A stretch of DNA of 64,000 bases from an uncultured bacterium (GCA_937889595.1 CALAOR010000014.1:44678-108677); one strand, 5' to 3'. Positions 26,574 through 36,162 are shown, counted from the stretch's first letter. The notes: generated by a model from the sequence alone, not told the origin. Numbers and translations are program-made.

Positions 26574-26843
26574 TTAATCCGGTAACTTTAACACAGCGAT
26601 TGTTTGTAATAGTTTATTTTTCAATAAATCAATTGGATAAGAATCTCCGTCACCGTAAGCCATATTTTCATTATATTCGACAAGAAACTCTTTATAATCT
26701 TCGCCTAAATAATTTTTAGCTTTTCCAACAAGTAAATTGTAATCCTTTATAGTAAATTCGTATACTATGCCCTCATCAGCTTTTTCCAATAATTGTTTTA
26801 ATGCTTCTAACCTTACTAATATTAAAGCTTTTTCACTAGCCAT
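26574..26843 (-). CDS. Small acidic protein of unknown function
   Basis: An 89-residue soluble protein with two helical stretches (KALILVRLEALKQLLEKADE and DYKEFLVEYNENM). GAGGTGAGG lies just before ATG 26843. I do not recognise the family. It follows the 116-residue gene by 15 bases and precedes AIPR by 67 bases, so it is likely part of the same transcript and could be an immunity or regulatory partner. Confidence 0.65.
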   Translation of the reverse strand: MASEKALILVRLEALKQLLEKADEGIVYEFTIKDYNLLVGKAKNYLGEDYKEFLVEYNENMAYGDGDSYPIDLLKNKLLQTIAVLKLPD

Positions 26844-26858
26844 ATCCTCACCTCGAAA

Positions 26859-27209
26859 TTATTTGTTATTTGACTTTTCGCCCTGCAAGAAAACAGGAAC
26901 GGCAAATTTAATTCTACTTATGGATTCATGCGACTTTTCCTTGTCGGTTTGAGTTCCAATACTGGCTTTAGCGACACCAATTCCAATACCGGCTTTTCCT
27001 CCTTCATCTTTTTTTGACATTTCAAATGTTGTAACGGCAATATCAAACTCAACCATTTGTTCCTTTCTGTAATCACTTCCCATGCCCTCAATCCATAGAG
27101 TTTTAGGAGCTATTAAGGTGTTTGATTTATCTTTTGCTTCTTTTACGCCATCACATATTTGCAGCAGTGAGTGTTCAATAAAATCTTTTAAATCCATAAA
27201 TTTTTCCAT
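26859..27209 (-). CDS. Small protein resembling trypsin-co-occurring-type accessory domains
   Basis: A 116-residue protein: MEKFMDLKDFIEHSLLQICD, then VEFDIAVTTFE, a glycine-rich GGKAGIGIGVAKASIGTQT and the ending ISRIKFAVPVFLQG. The order of a helix, the EFDIAVT strand, a Gly-rich hairpin and the RIKFAVPV strand recalls small accessory domains found beside effector-associated systems (trypco2-like). This is a pattern judgement, not a search result. GGAGG precedes ATG 27209 by five bases. It sits 13 bases from the hsdS stop, inside the restriction cluster. Confidence 0.6.
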   Translation of the reverse strand: MEKFMDLKDFIEHSLLQICDGVKEAKDKSNTLIAPKTLWIEGMGSDYRKEQMVEFDIAVTTFEMSKKDEGGKAGIGIGVAKASIGTQTDKEKSHESISRIKFAVPVFLQGEKSNNK

Positions 27210-27222
27210 TTAAACCTCCATT

Positions 27223-28464
27223 TTAATTTTTTCCCGACATAAGCCGTGGCAATAACAAGTCACAGAGTTGGGAAAGATTCTGATTTTGCGATAAATTATT
27301 TTTTATTTGTTCGAAAATTGGCTTAATTAAATTGTAAAACGTATTAAGTTCAATCTTTGTGGGTATAAGAACGGGCATATCTTTAATCATGGTTGAATTC
27401 ATGGCTGAAGCAATAGATGAAGTACTTCCCAAAGCTTGAAAATCATAAGTTTTTAAATATAGATATAAAAATTCAGGTCCTAAAATATCCGACTTAATCT
27501 GTGCTATAGCTTCGTTAGATAGCATTGTCTCTGTGGTAATTGCTAACCGTCCAATTGTCAATTTAAAACTTAATAATAATGTGTTTTCTGGAATTTGTGG
27601 AATATTAAATTTTTCAACAGCTGCTTTTGTCAAATATTCGTTTGTTTTATGAATATATGCTCCACAACCGCCCATATCCTTTATTGAAATCCATTTTATA
27701 TCTTTTCCATTTGTGCTAAACCATTGTTCTTCTTTTCTGGGTGGAGTCCTTCCAATCTCAATTCTTGCCACTTTACTCAGCTTTTCACATTTCCAATTTT
27801 CAGGTAAATCACCAACCATCTTCCCGCCGAAACTCTTATAAGGTTTTCCGTTTTCATTTGGAAACTCAAAATCTATAAACCAATGCTTAAATATCGCCTG
27901 GCTGATTTGTTCCAAAGTTCGGTTCATTTTATTGTTGAGCTCAATTTTTAAATCAAAATTATCAAATGTCTCAATGATTTTTGCTTGTTCGTTTAGGTCG
28001 GGCAAATCGATGCGAATGCTTTTTAATCCTTGTATGGTTAACGCTTTTTGAGTAGAACCAATAGTTATATTTTCTAATGCATTCTTACCGATTTGGGATA
28101 TTAACCATATAAATAAAAATTTACTATTCAATTTCTTGTCAAAATTTCGAAACCAAGTCAAATTTCCATCTTTAAAATAAAAAACATCATTTTTTTTAAC
28201 TAAATATGGTATGCCTAATGTACCGACCGACGTGAGAAGTATATCGCCTTCTTTAGGGACGCCAAAATCTTCTTTAATTGAATTATACCTTTCCTCAGTT
28301 ATGAATAGCTCCGTAGTGATAGAATTTTTATTAAATTTTTCAATAATTTCTTTAGAGCGGTAAAAAGGAATACCGTCTTCTACGTATTCGTTATAAAAAA
28401 TACGTTTGCTTGAAGTTATTTCAACAAGATCTTCAAGCTTATAAGCTTCTGCTACCGCAACCAT
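27223..28464 (-). CDS. hsdS: Type I restriction specificity subunit HsdS
   Basis: HsdS (413 residues) reads the bipartite DNA target and scaffolds two HsdM and two HsdR. Two target recognition domains are visible. The first lies at about 5-150 (VEITSSKRIFYNEYVEDGIP). It is followed by a coiled-coil spacer with NKMNRTLEQISQAIFKHWF, and the second starts at about 225 (KVARIEIGRTPPRKEEQWFS). A second spacer helix (NLSQNQNLSQLCDLLLPRL) ends the protein. GGGGG lies upstream of ATG 28464. The target sequence cannot be read from the protein alone. Confidence 0.93.
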   Translation of the reverse strand: MVAVAEAYKLEDLVEITSSKRIFYNEYVEDGIPFYRSKEIIEKFNKNSITTELFITEERYNSIKEDFGVPKEGDILLTSVGTLGIPYLVKKNDVFYFKDGNLTWFRNFDKKLNSKFLFIWLISQIGKNALENITIGSTQKALTIQGLKSIRIDLPDLNEQAKIIETFDNFDLKIELNNKMNRTLEQISQAIFKHWFIDFEFPNENGKPYKSFGGKMVGDLPENWKCEKLSKVARIEIGRTPPRKEEQWFSTNGKDIKWISIKDMGGCGAYIHKTNEYLTKAAVEKFNIPQIPENTLLLSFKLTIGRLAITTETMLSNEAIAQIKSDILGPEFLYLYLKTYDFQALGSTSSIASAMNSTMIKDMPVLIPTKIELNTFYNLIKPIFEQIKNNLSQNQNLSQLCDLLLPRLMSGKN

Positions 28465-28489
28465 TTAATCCCCCAGAAACATATAGAAT

Positions 28490-30061
28490 TTAATAACCAA
28501 AATTTTTTAAACTTTTTAAGATTTGATTTTCTAAAATTGACGATTCCTCAAATTGCTTCCTAAGTTCAGTAGACAGTTTTCCCATCTTTTCCTCAAATGC
28601 CTCATCGTCATCTTCGACAACCTCAGTCCCAACATATCTGCCCGGCGTGAGGACGTAGTCGTTTTTCTTTATGTCTTCTAACGTAGCAGATTTACAAAAA
28701 CCATTCACATCCTTATATTTCCCTTTCTTTGCCTTCCACTCATGATACATCCCGGCTATCTTCTGTATCTCCTCATCCGTTATCTCCCTATGCCGTCTGT
28801 CCTTCATCATACCCATATTCCGGCAGTCTATGAAAAGCGTCTCGCCGGTACGGTTGCGATAGTTGTTGTTCTGTTTATCGCGGGATACAAACCACAGACA
28901 ACATGGAATCATGGTGTTATAAAATAACTGGCTTGGCAGGGTTATCATGCAGTCAACTAGGTCCGCCTCGATAATACTCTTTCTTATATCCCCTTCACCG
29001 CTCGTATTTGACGACATTGACCCATTGGCAAGCACAAATCCGGCTATCCCTTTCGGCGATAGATGATGTATAAAGTGCTGAACCCATGCGTAGTTGGCAT
29101 TGCCTGTCGGAGGCACGCCATACTTCCAGCGCACATCGTCGCGCAGCAGGTCGCCGTGCCAGTCGTTGTCGTTAAAAGGCGGATTGGCGAGGACAAAGTC
29201 AGCTTTCAGGTTCGTGTGCGCGTCTTTGAGGAAGCTTCCCTGGTCATTCCATACGATTTCCCCGGCTATTCCGCGTATGGCGAGGTTCATCCTGCACAAC
29301 CGCCACGTGGTCTGGTTTGATTCCTGCCCAAATATGGCGATATCATTCACCCGTCCCTGATGTTCCTCCACAAACTTCTCAGACTGAACAAACATCCCGC
29401 CCGACCCGCAGCATGGGTCAAAAACCCGGCCTTTGTAAGGCTCTATCATATTTACGAGGATTTTTACGATGCATTGAGGTGTATAAAACTGCCCGCCTGA
29501 CTTGCCCTCAGCATCAGCAAACTGCCCCAGGAAGTATTCATAAACCCGTCCAAGTATATCTTTTTTCTTACTTTCCTTATCCCCAAGCCCGATAGTACTG
29601 ATGAGGTCGATAAGCTCGCCGATACGCTGTTTATTTAGAGATTCCCGGGCATAGTTTTTTGTGAGTACGCCTTTGAGCGTGGAGTTTTCCTTTTCGATTG
29701 ATTCCATAGCCTCATCGATGATTTTCCCGATTTCCGGCTTCTTAGCGTTCTCCTGTATAAGCTTCCACCTGGCCTTCTTAGGCACGAAGAAGATGTTATC
29801 CGCCGCATACTCATCCCGATCCTCTGAGACGATGTATTTATTTGTGTCCTCCTCAACGAGATCAGTATGCTTATCCTCAAACGCATCCGAAATGTACTTG
29901 AGGAATATGAGCCCAAGAACGACATGTTTATACTCCGCCGCATCCATGTTGGACCGCATTTTGTCAGCTGCTTTCCAAAGCTTTTCCTCAAAGCCCAGGT
30001 TAGCTGAGTTGGATTGCTTTGGCTCTTTTATTGTTTTTTTATTTGTTTTATACTTTTTCAT
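28490..30061 (-). CDS. hsdM: Type I restriction DNA adenine methyltransferase HsdM
   Basis: HsdM (523 residues) methylates adenine N6 in the host target. The N-terminal helical HsdM_N domain (about 22-140) starts with [20 protein letters not shown]. The SAM motif is [15 protein letters not shown] at about residue 215, and the catalytic motif is [10 protein letters not shown] at about 290. The C-terminal segment carries the [28 protein letters not shown] block that binds HsdS. Length and motifs are normal, so the modification function should be active. Its start lies inside the end of the upstream gene (14-base overlap), implying coupled expression. Confidence 0.96.
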   Translation of the reverse strand: MKKYKTNKKTIKEPKQSNSANLGFEEKLWKAADKMRSNMDAAEYKHVVLGLIFLKYISDAFEDKHTDLVEEDTNKYIVSEDRDEYAADNIFFVPKKARWKLIQENAKKPEIGKIIDEAMESIEKENSTLKGVLTKNYARESLNKQRIGELIDLISTIGLGDKESKKKDILGRVYEYFLGQFADAEGKSGGQFYTPQCIVKILVNMIEPYKGRVFDPCCGSGGMFVQSEKFVEEHQGRVNDIAIFGQESNQTTWRLCRMNLAIRGIAGEIVWNDQGSFLKDAHTNLKADFVLANPPFNDNDWHGDLLRDDVRWKYGVPPTGNANYAWVQHFIHHLSPKGIAGFVLANGSMSSNTSGEGDIRKSIIEADLVDCMITLPSQLFYNTMIPCCLWFVSRDKQNNNYRNRTGETLFIDCRNMGMMKDRRHREITDEEIQKIAGMYHEWKAKKGKYKDVNGFCKSATLEDIKKNDYVLTPGRYVGTEVVEDDDEAFEEKMGKLSTELRKQFEESSILENQILKSLKNFGY

Positions 30062-31235
30062 TGAAGAAATCCTTTTTAAGTTTCGTGTAGTTTTCCGCAG
30101 CTTGATAGAAATTATACAATTCCTCGTAAGATTTGAAAATATATTTGTGTTTCATTTTATTGAAGGGCTTTTTATTTAACTCCGTTTCAAACTTTTTAAT
30201 AACTTCGGCAGGTGCGATTATAAACAGTTTAGTATTTAGTTGTTCATTGATTTGATACAACCTGAGCAGCCCAGATGTAACTCCTGTGGTATGTTCAACT
30301 TCGAAACAACCAACTGGGGTCTCTTCATCTTTAAACCAAATAACATCAATGTTTTCAATAGTGTCCATCAGTGTTCTTGTTCCAAATTGCGGCATCTCTT
30401 TAAGTGTTATAAACTCCTCGTTCTTCTCGCCGTAGGCTTCCTTAATTTTATCCGGCGAATACGTGTCGTATTCAAACAGCCTTCCAAGTTTTAGAAGTAT
30501 ATTCTCAGCTTCTGTATGTGATGTAATTTTTCCAGCTATTTTTTCCTTTTTCTTCGCTTCAATTAAGGGTTCTATTTGTTCTTCTTTTCTTTCTGATTTC
30601 ATTTTTACACGGATTTCTTGAAAATCCGGGTCGTACTGGAAAACATAATATATAAAAAAATCAACATCGATATAGTTTGCCTTTTCCATGCCGTTGTTTT
30701 GTAAATCTTTTTTAACTTCAGATAAAGCTTTCATAAAACGATGATAATCTTCACCCGTTGTAACCGCCCCTTTAGTAATTTCCCCAAGTTCTTCTTCCGC
30801 TATATAACCTAATTCGGGCAAGACAATAAATGGTTTCATATTCATTATTCCGTATTCTTCAGGAAAAACAAGAGTGAGTATTTCGCTTAATGAGGATTTT
30901 CCAATACCTTTTACAGTTTCTCTAAACATGTCCCATCTTTGTTCTATGGGCTGCGCAGAATAGAGTAGCATTTTTAAACTGCTTTTTAATTTATCTATAC
31001 CATTATCATCAATAAGTTTCTGTACTTTGTAATGCTTGTTTTTCCAGAAGTTCAAGGCCCACAATCTTTCGACTAAACTATATATGTCTTTTTCGCTTAA
31101 CTTATCGATTCTTTCCGCTGAGCCCATTTTTTCAGCATACCACTTTATACGCTCTTTTCTATCGTGTAACTCATCATCTTTCGTTTTTCCTTTCCACGCT
31201 AAATATCTTTCTATATATTCTTTTTTATTACACAT
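30048..31235 (-). CDS. Restriction-endonuclease-like protein of unknown family
   Basis: A 395-residue protein lying tightly between the Nmad3 gene (8-base overlap) and hsdM (14-base overlap). The N-terminal two thirds are helical, and the region around [20 protein letters not shown] followed by [11 protein letters not shown] resembles a helix-hairpin-helix-type fold. The C-terminal domain (about 285-370) has [20 protein letters not shown] and [20 protein letters not shown]. The spacing of D and E-x-E, followed by GLLR, looks like a PD-(D/E)XK nuclease variant. That reading is inference. The overlaps suggest it works with HsdM and Nmad3. Confidence 0.65.
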   Translation of the reverse strand: MCNKKEYIERYLAWKGKTKDDELHDRKERIKWYAEKMGSAERIDKLSEKDIYSLVERLWALNFWKNKHYKVQKLIDDNGIDKLKSSLKMLLYSAQPIEQRWDMFRETVKGIGKSSLSEILTLVFPEEYGIMNMKPFIVLPELGYIAEEELGEITKGAVTTGEDYHRFMKALSEVKKDLQNNGMEKANYIDVDFFIYYVFQYDPDFQEIRVKMKSERKEEQIEPLIEAKKKEKIAGKITSHTEAENILLKLGRLFEYDTYSPDKIKEAYGEKNEEFITLKEMPQFGTRTLMDTIENIDVIWFKDEETPVGCFEVEHTTGVTSGLLRLYQINEQLNTKLFIIAPAEVIKKFETELNKKPFNKMKHKYIFKSYEELYNFYQAAENYTKLKKDFFNEKV

Positions 31236-32097
31236 TTAAACCTCCAATTATAAGTGATTTAGCCCAGGTTTCTATATCCGGTGTTGCATCTACAACAAAT
31301 TCCTGTCCTCTGTCAGAAATGCTGAAAAATCTATCGTTACCAACACGACGACCGCCATTCCAGCTTAAGACCTTGTCTTTGAAACATGAATTAAGTTCCC
31401 ATGTTGTCCGGCTGGCTTCACGGGGTGCTGAAAGGACGAGCTTATTCGAATAATCAAATGTCCCAAAGCCAGGTATTTTATTATTCCATGATAGAGTCTT
31501 ACTTGCAACATATATACAATTTATCTTTTCGTCTCTGCCTTCTTCAGAAATATGAGGATGGTATTTCATCCATTTAGGCCATTTGATATCGCTTTTCCCT
31601 GAAATCGGTGAAGAATTCTGTATTTTAATTCTGTAGTTTATTGGTATGATTTTATCTATCTGCATGTAGCCAAAAATCACATGTTTACCATCACAATATT
31701 CCTTGTCCTCGGCATATTCAATCTTGTCTCCAATTTCCTTTACATGTTTAAACCAGCCATAAAATAAGAACAAATCACCTGCGCGAACTTCTTGGCTTTC
31801 GAGATGTGACTGGGCTTTATCGCTTTGCCCAAATAGCCCTCTCCAGCCTCTATCCCGTGCATAAATGTTTTTATTTATATCTGGATCTAAATGACATGTC
31901 GTAAATTCCTTTTTAGGAGCAATCTTTTTTAAAAGTTTATAATAGTTCCCGTAACGCTTATTATATAATTCTTTATAATTGATATTTGCCGAGTCGTCAG
32001 GAATCGGAAGAGAAATCATAATGTTGTTGTCAAATATTGGACTTGCATTTTTCCCAGTCGATGAATCAAATCCTTTTCTACTCAAAATAATTTTCAT
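31228..32097 (-). CDS. Nucleotide modification associated domain 3 (Nmad3) protein
   Basis: The 289-residue protein matches the Nmad3 family: MKIILSRKGFDSSTG, SPIFDNNIMISLPIPDD, HLDPDIN, RGWRGLFGQSDKAQSHL, GDLFLFYGWFKHV and HVIFGYMQIDKIIPI. Nmad3 was defined by comparative genomics among proteins predicted to handle hypermodified bases in phage and bacterial DNA; no activity has been shown, to my knowledge. It begins the intact part of the restriction operon and overlaps the next gene by eight bases. A role in recognising modified DNA, making the cluster a sensor-plus-restriction system, is a reasonable hypothesis. GGAG lies upstream of ATG 32097. Confidence 0.85.
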   Translation of the reverse strand: MKIILSRKGFDSSTGKNASPIFDNNIMISLPIPDDSANINYKELYNKRYGNYYKLLKKIAPKKEFTTCHLDPDINKNIYARDRGWRGLFGQSDKAQSHLESQEVRAGDLFLFYGWFKHVKEIGDKIEYAEDKEYCDGKHVIFGYMQIDKIIPINYRIKIQNSSPISGKSDIKWPKWMKYHPHISEEGRDEKINCIYVASKTLSWNNKIPGFGTFDYSNKLVLSAPREASRTTWELNSCFKDKVLSWNGGRRVGNDRFFSISDRGQEFVVDATPDIETWAKSLIIGGLNV

Positions 32098-32116
32098 TCT
32101 TTCTCCGCCAATAAAT

Positions 32117-32464
32117 TCACTTTAACTTCCTTTCAATTTTATTTATTTTATTTTCAAACAAATACTTTTTATAGTCTTTAATTTTAATATTGCCGCGCGT
32201 TAGATAAATGCCATTTGGATGCTGCTTATTCAAGGAAAAGTAGAATTGGTTTTCTTTTTTTCCTTTTTTAGTTTCCAGTTTGTCTAAAAACTTTTCCATC
32301 TCTTTGTCAGTAAAAACCAACATTTTATTGTGTATCCATTTACTATGTTGTCTGCTCTTGCTAAGTATTTTCTTTATTGAATATTCTTCATAGACTACGA
32401 AAAGAACATAGAAATCCGCGCGGCCTTTAAAATATTTTATATTTCCAAACTGAGGGGGTAGGGG
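32117..32464 (-). pseudogene. C-terminal fragment of a gene severed by the RAYT-derived MITE
   Basis: The minus-strand frame is open from the MITE edge at 32464 through to the stop at 32117. It passes NIKYFKGRADFYVLFVVYEE before the first ATG (32323) and ends NKINKIERKLK. The upstream residues are clearly coding-like, and they terminate abruptly within the MITE terminal repeat, so the 5-prime part of the gene was cut off. I do not recognise the family. The 5-prime portion is not found beyond the element (32792-32833). The original gene probably belonged to the island and may have been its first member. Confidence 0.72.
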
Positions 32465-32791
32465 TCAAACCTCGAGTTAATAGTTGATAATCTCTTCTTT
32501 TTTCTGATTAAGTCCCACATATACTTCTGATATTTCCTTTACTCTCTTTTCGCGCTTTTTCCTGCTGCTATTTCTTTATCTACTTTTGCTATAATAGGTC
32601 CTATCCCGCTGTGGTGTAATCCATTTAAAAGAGCTGCAATACCGGTGTTATTCACGCCTCCGTCTCTGGCCAGCAGATATATCAGCACCGACCCATCTAT
32701 TTTGGTCGTACTACCTTATTACGATTATGACATGCCTAAACTTCGTGTCAATTACATTCTCTACTATTAACTCGAGGTTTGACCCCTACCC
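32456..32791. mobile_element. 336-bp MITE: internally deleted RAYT element
   Basis: The terminal inverted repeats GGGTAGGGGTCAAACCTCGA... (32456 on) and the reverse complement ending at 32791 are the same as those of the RAYT element at 34104-35237. The left about 235 bases match the 3-prime end of the transposase gene, and the right about 105 bases match its upstream region. The join lies near 32690 at an ATATATCAG-type microhomology. About 800 bases including the catalytic part are missing, so it can move only with help from an intact transposase. Its insertion truncated the gene at 32117-32464. Confidence 0.9.
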
Positions 32792-32833
32792 TACTCTTCA
32801 TTTCGAGGTGACCCACTTTTCTCTCACCTATCT

Positions 32834-33928
32834 TTAATTCTTCCACCGCACTTTATATCTGAAAACCAGTCCCAGACTGCCTTTGTAAAGCCCCGGGTTG
32901 AACCCGTTGCCGTTCTCATAACCCCCGTAATCGTTCAAGCTGATCTCCCAGTCAAAAGGTTTGTACTCATTTGCCCCTTTGAGAACCAGATAGTATTCCA
33001 TTCTATGGTCGGTATTTTCCCGTTGGTATTTTTTAACGATCGTATATGGATCCTTTACAGGCCCAACCTTTCCCGTATAGGCGTTGATAAGGCCGAAAAC
33101 AGGCATGAACATGAGCAGGTAAAGGGCGGCCATTATGGGGATTAAGAAGACCTTTGCCAAAAGCGGTGTATAAGGTTCTGTCATCGGAAACTTGATCAGC
33201 AGCGTCAGTATGATCAAAGATAATGGGAGCGCCGCGTGCTTGAACCCCCAGTTGTACGGCTCGTTAAGCGGGTAGTCAAGCAGATAACCGCTGAGCAAGA
33301 AAATTCCGCCAAATAAAAACAATGCAAATTCATAATAATTCCGGATTTTTTTAAAACCCATTGCCTTTATTTTTATCGCGGGCTTGTCAACGTTGCCCGG
33401 GTCGTAGTCCTCCGGGCTGTCGTAATTACCCATGATCATAAAATCAATTTCATCATCAACAGTTTTAATCTCTACCGCCTTTTTCAGCGCCTTTAACTCG
33501 CTTTTGGTAAACGGCTTTAACCCTGCAGATTCGCATTTATCGAGCAATTTGGCCGCAGCCAAAAAATTACCTGTCAGGCAAAGGGCGGGAGCGGCTTTTT
33601 GATAATATTGTCCGTTTCCCGGATCAAGCCTGACCGCTTCACTGTAGAGCTTTGCCGCCTGCCCCCAGTCGTTTGCCATCAATTCGTACGCGTTCCCGGT
33701 CATGATGTACAACTGCGAATTTTCCGGTGTGGCCTTTATGAGCTCGTTTCCGAACCGTGTCGCCATAGCCGCGTAGGCCGAGACGCCGCCGCGGTTATGC
33801 CAGTAAGCCGTGTCCGACAAGCAGCGCCTGAGCACGGTCATCTTCTCTTTGTCCGTAAACCGGCGAACCTTTGCCATTTCAACGACGTCATCCATCGATA
33901 GCTTGTCAAAAGCGGTCTGCTGTTTCAT
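32834..33928 (-). CDS. TPR membrane protein between the two RAYT elements
   Basis: A 364-residue protein. The first half is a TPR-type region (about 50-135: NAYELMANDWGQAAKLYSEA, then GNFLAAAKLLDKCE). The second half has three or four membrane helices (about 198-285: FALFLFGGIFLLSGYLL, LPLSLIILTLLIKF, MAALYLLMFMPVFGLI). A C-terminal polar domain ends in FRYKVRWKN. I do not recognise a named family. It is probably an envelope-associated protein. The gene is bracketed by RAYT-derived elements, which raises the possibility of composite mobility. Confidence 0.7.
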   Translation of the reverse strand: MKQQTAFDKLSMDDVVEMAKVRRFTDKEKMTVLRRCLSDTAYWHNRGGVSAYAAMATRFGNELIKATPENSQLYIMTGNAYELMANDWGQAAKLYSEAVRLDPGNGQYYQKAAPALCLTGNFLAAAKLLDKCESAGLKPFTKSELKALKKAVEIKTVDDEIDFMIMGNYDSPEDYDPGNVDKPAIKIKAMGFKKIRNYYEFALFLFGGIFLLSGYLLDYPLNEPYNWGFKHAALPLSLIILTLLIKFPMTEPYTPLLAKVFLIPIMAALYLLMFMPVFGLINAYTGKVGPVKDPYTIVKKYQRENTDHRMEYYLVLKGANEYKPFDWEISLNDYGGYENGNGFNPGLYKGSLGLVFRYKVRWKN

Positions 33929-34103
33929 GCCTGTTGTTTCCCCTCCATAAAGTCATAAAGTCCAGGGTCAGTAGTAGGGGTAGGGGTCAAACCTCGAGTT
34001 AATAGTGGCAAGATGGGATCAGGCATTTACCTGATACCTGACAATCCTCGGGCTGCCTCAATAATATCAAACACCATCCCTACTTTCCTGCCCTTACAGA
34101 GGG

Positions 34104-35237
34104 GGGTAGGGGTCAAACCTCGAGTTAATAGTTGATAATTTCTTCTTTTTTCTGATTAAGTACGACATATGCTTCTGATATTTCCTTTACTTCTCTTTTC
34201 GCGCTTTTTCCTGCTGCTATTTCTTTATCTACTTTTGCTATAATCGGCCCTATCCCGCTGTGGTGTAATCCATTTAAAAGAGCTGCAATGCCGGAATTAT
34301 TCATGCCTCCGTCTCTGGCCAGCAGATATATCAGTATCCTTTTTCCAGGATTCCATCTGCCTTTTTTTGTTATTAAGTCGTTTTCTGTAATCTTATAATA
34401 TCCGGCGGTTGCTTTTATGATCTCGCTTGCCGTGTATACTTTTTTTAAATCTTTTCTGTTTGTAATTTCTACAGATAATTTTCTATTCTTAACCATAAGC
34501 TTTATTTTTCTTACAAAATCATCACTGCCTATTATATAACGCCCATATGGACCTATCTCGTCCCCGTCTTTATCTCTTCTGCTTCCTTCAGCCATATATG
34601 CTTCGTACTTTTCTACGGCCTCTTTCCGCTCTTCAGAAAAATATATCAAAACATGCTCAGGTTCTGCTATGCCTTTTTCTCTTTCTCCATTATACTGCCA
34701 GTGACTGCTCCACTCATACTCGGTCAGCTTGTCTATCATTCCCGCGCGTATGGGGTTTAAGTGTATGTATCTTACCACTTCCATTATATCCGGTCCATGT
34801 TCGACCAATATTGACTTATACCTGCCCTGAAACAAGTGTCCAAACCGCTTATACTTCCGGTTAAAATATATCCCGTACCCGGTATTTATATACTGCATTA
34901 TCACCGGAAGATTTGTTTTCTCGCATTTAAATAAAAAATGGTAATGATTACTCATAAGAATGAAGGCAAATACTTTAAATCCGTATTTTTTCTTTGCCTC
35001 CCCAACCATTTTCAGCAACATCTTCCGGTCCATCTCATCCCTAAAAATATTCTTACGTTCATTTCCCCTGGAAGTCACATGATAAACCCCGCCAGGAAAT
35101 AATATCCTAAGCTGCCTAACCATATATATGCCACCGACCCCTCTATTTTGGTCGTACTACCTTGTTACGATTATGACATGCCTGAATTTCGTGTCAATTA
35201 CATTCTCTACTATTAACTCGAGGTTTGACCCCTACCC
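34104..35237. mobile_element. RAYT element with terminal inverted repeats
   Basis: A 1134-bp unit bounded by GGGTAGGGGTCAAACCTCGA (34104-34123) and its reverse complement (35218-35237). The transposase gene 34125-35123 is inside. The transposase stop falls directly next to the left terminal repeat. The same terminal motif occurs alone or as palindromes at many sites in the window (for example 10128-10190, 33970-34000, 36478-36500, 42095-42125). An isolated terminal repeat lies at about 33972-34001 just outside. Confidence 0.9.
34125..35123 (-). CDS. REP-associated tyrosine transposase (RAYT, IS200-like Y1)
   Basis: A 332-residue transposase. The N-terminal Y1 domain has FPGGVYHVTSRGNERKNIF and the metal-binding SNHYHFLFKCE (H-x-H). 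The catalytic-tyrosine region lies around YGIYFNRKYKRFGHLFQGRY, and EVVRYIHLNPIRAGM completes the family signature. The C-terminal part (about 240-320) has a DnaA-like or helix-turn-helix extension with WNPGKRILIYLLARDGGMNN, as in long RAYTs. RAYTs are single-strand transposases linked to dispersion of REP palindromes. The gene is intact and could drive the repeats seen across the window. Confidence 0.93.
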   Translation of the reverse strand: MVRQLRILFPGGVYHVTSRGNERKNIFRDEMDRKMLLKMVGEAKKKYGFKVFAFILMSNHYHFLFKCEKTNLPVIMQYINTGYGIYFNRKYKRFGHLFQGRYKSILVEHGPDIMEVVRYIHLNPIRAGMIDKLTEYEWSSHWQYNGEREKGIAEPEHVLIYFSEERKEAVEKYEAYMAEGSRRDKDGDEIGPYGRYIIGSDDFVRKIKLMVKNRKLSVEITNRKDLKKVYTASEIIKATAGYYKITENDLITKKGRWNPGKRILIYLLARDGGMNNSGIAALLNGLHHSGIGPIIAKVDKEIAAGKSAKREVKEISEAYVVLNQKKEEIINY

Positions 35238-35253
35238 TCTGGTCGGAAAAACT

Positions 35254-36162
35254 TCATCTGTAATTTATATATTCATCAGCCGACGCGTCAAATCCTTTTG
35301 TTATTGACAAAGCCTTTTTGGTGCACACGGACGAACACTCGCTGCACAGTATGCATTCAGTCGAAAGTACCCTTTTGTTTTGGGCGGCATATTCCATGAT
35401 TTTAATGTCCATTGGGCAGATTTTTTCGCATACGCCGCATTTTGTGCATTTGCCTTTGTCGACTTCAAGCTTGAAATACGAGAATCTAGCCGGAACTTTC
35501 ATTATGGGCGCCAGCGGACATAAGTATTTGCAGAACGCGCGGTTGTCCTTTAAGACAAAGGCAAGAGTTATCCCTGCCGCGTAATAAAACAGGTTGCCTG
35601 CGGTGAACCAGTATATCGACTCTATGGATCCGATTTTCAGGTTATGCCTGAATACAAACAATATGACCGACACCGCGGCAAGCGAAACAAAAAAGTGTAT
35701 GTACCTGAATTTTCCGGCTCCTTTTACCCTGCCTTTTGGCCTTTTCCACGGCAGAAAATCAAGCACCATGGCGGTCCAGCATGCGTATCCGCAAAAGCCC
35801 CTGCTGAAAACCACTGGCCCGAAAAGCTTGGCTATGGCGTAGTGTATGAAAGCGCCGGCAAAAAATCCGGACAGCACCTGGAATAAAAAACCCTCCAGCT
35901 GCATATTTACTTTTATAAAGAGATTCAGAAACACAAGAAAATAAAGCCCTACCATAAGCTGGGTGACGCGCCTGCCAACACCGCTTGACCTGCCTTCCAG
36001 CAGGATGTTAATAACAATACCCGCAACCACGGAAAGCCCTATATAGGGAAGGTCAAAAAGAAAAAAAGCGTTGCGGGTAAATGACCATGTGATAAGTGAC
36101 GCGCCGAGGAATATGGACAGTATAACTGCTGGAACGGTGTATTTTCCGGTTTTTGACGGCAA
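35254..36162 (-). CDS. NapH/CcoG-like membrane 4Fe-4S ferredoxin protein
   Basis: The protein starts at TTG 36162, preceded by AGAGGT, and has 302 residues. An in-frame TTG at 36222 would place the start inside a repeat. Five to six membrane helices carry the NosR/NapH-type motifs GFCGYACW and FCKYLCP between them. The C-terminal domain has two [4Fe-4S] motifs, CTKCGVCEKICP and CILCSECSSVC. Such proteins pass electrons across or along the membrane to reductases or maturation factors. No partner reductase is present nearby, so the acceptor is unknown. Confidence 0.85.
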   Translation of the reverse strand: MPSKTGKYTVPAVILSIFLGASLITWSFTRNAFFLFDLPYIGLSVVAGIVINILLEGRSSGVGRRVTQLMVGLYFLVFLNLFIKVNMQLEGFLFQVLSGFFAGAFIHYAIAKLFGPVVFSRGFCGYACWTAMVLDFLPWKRPKGRVKGAGKFRYIHFFVSLAAVSVILFVFRHNLKIGSIESIYWFTAGNLFYYAAGITLAFVLKDNRAFCKYLCPLAPIMKVPARFSYFKLEVDKGKCTKCGVCEKICPMDIKIMEYAAQNKRVLSTECILCSECSSVCTKKALSITKGFDASADEYINYR

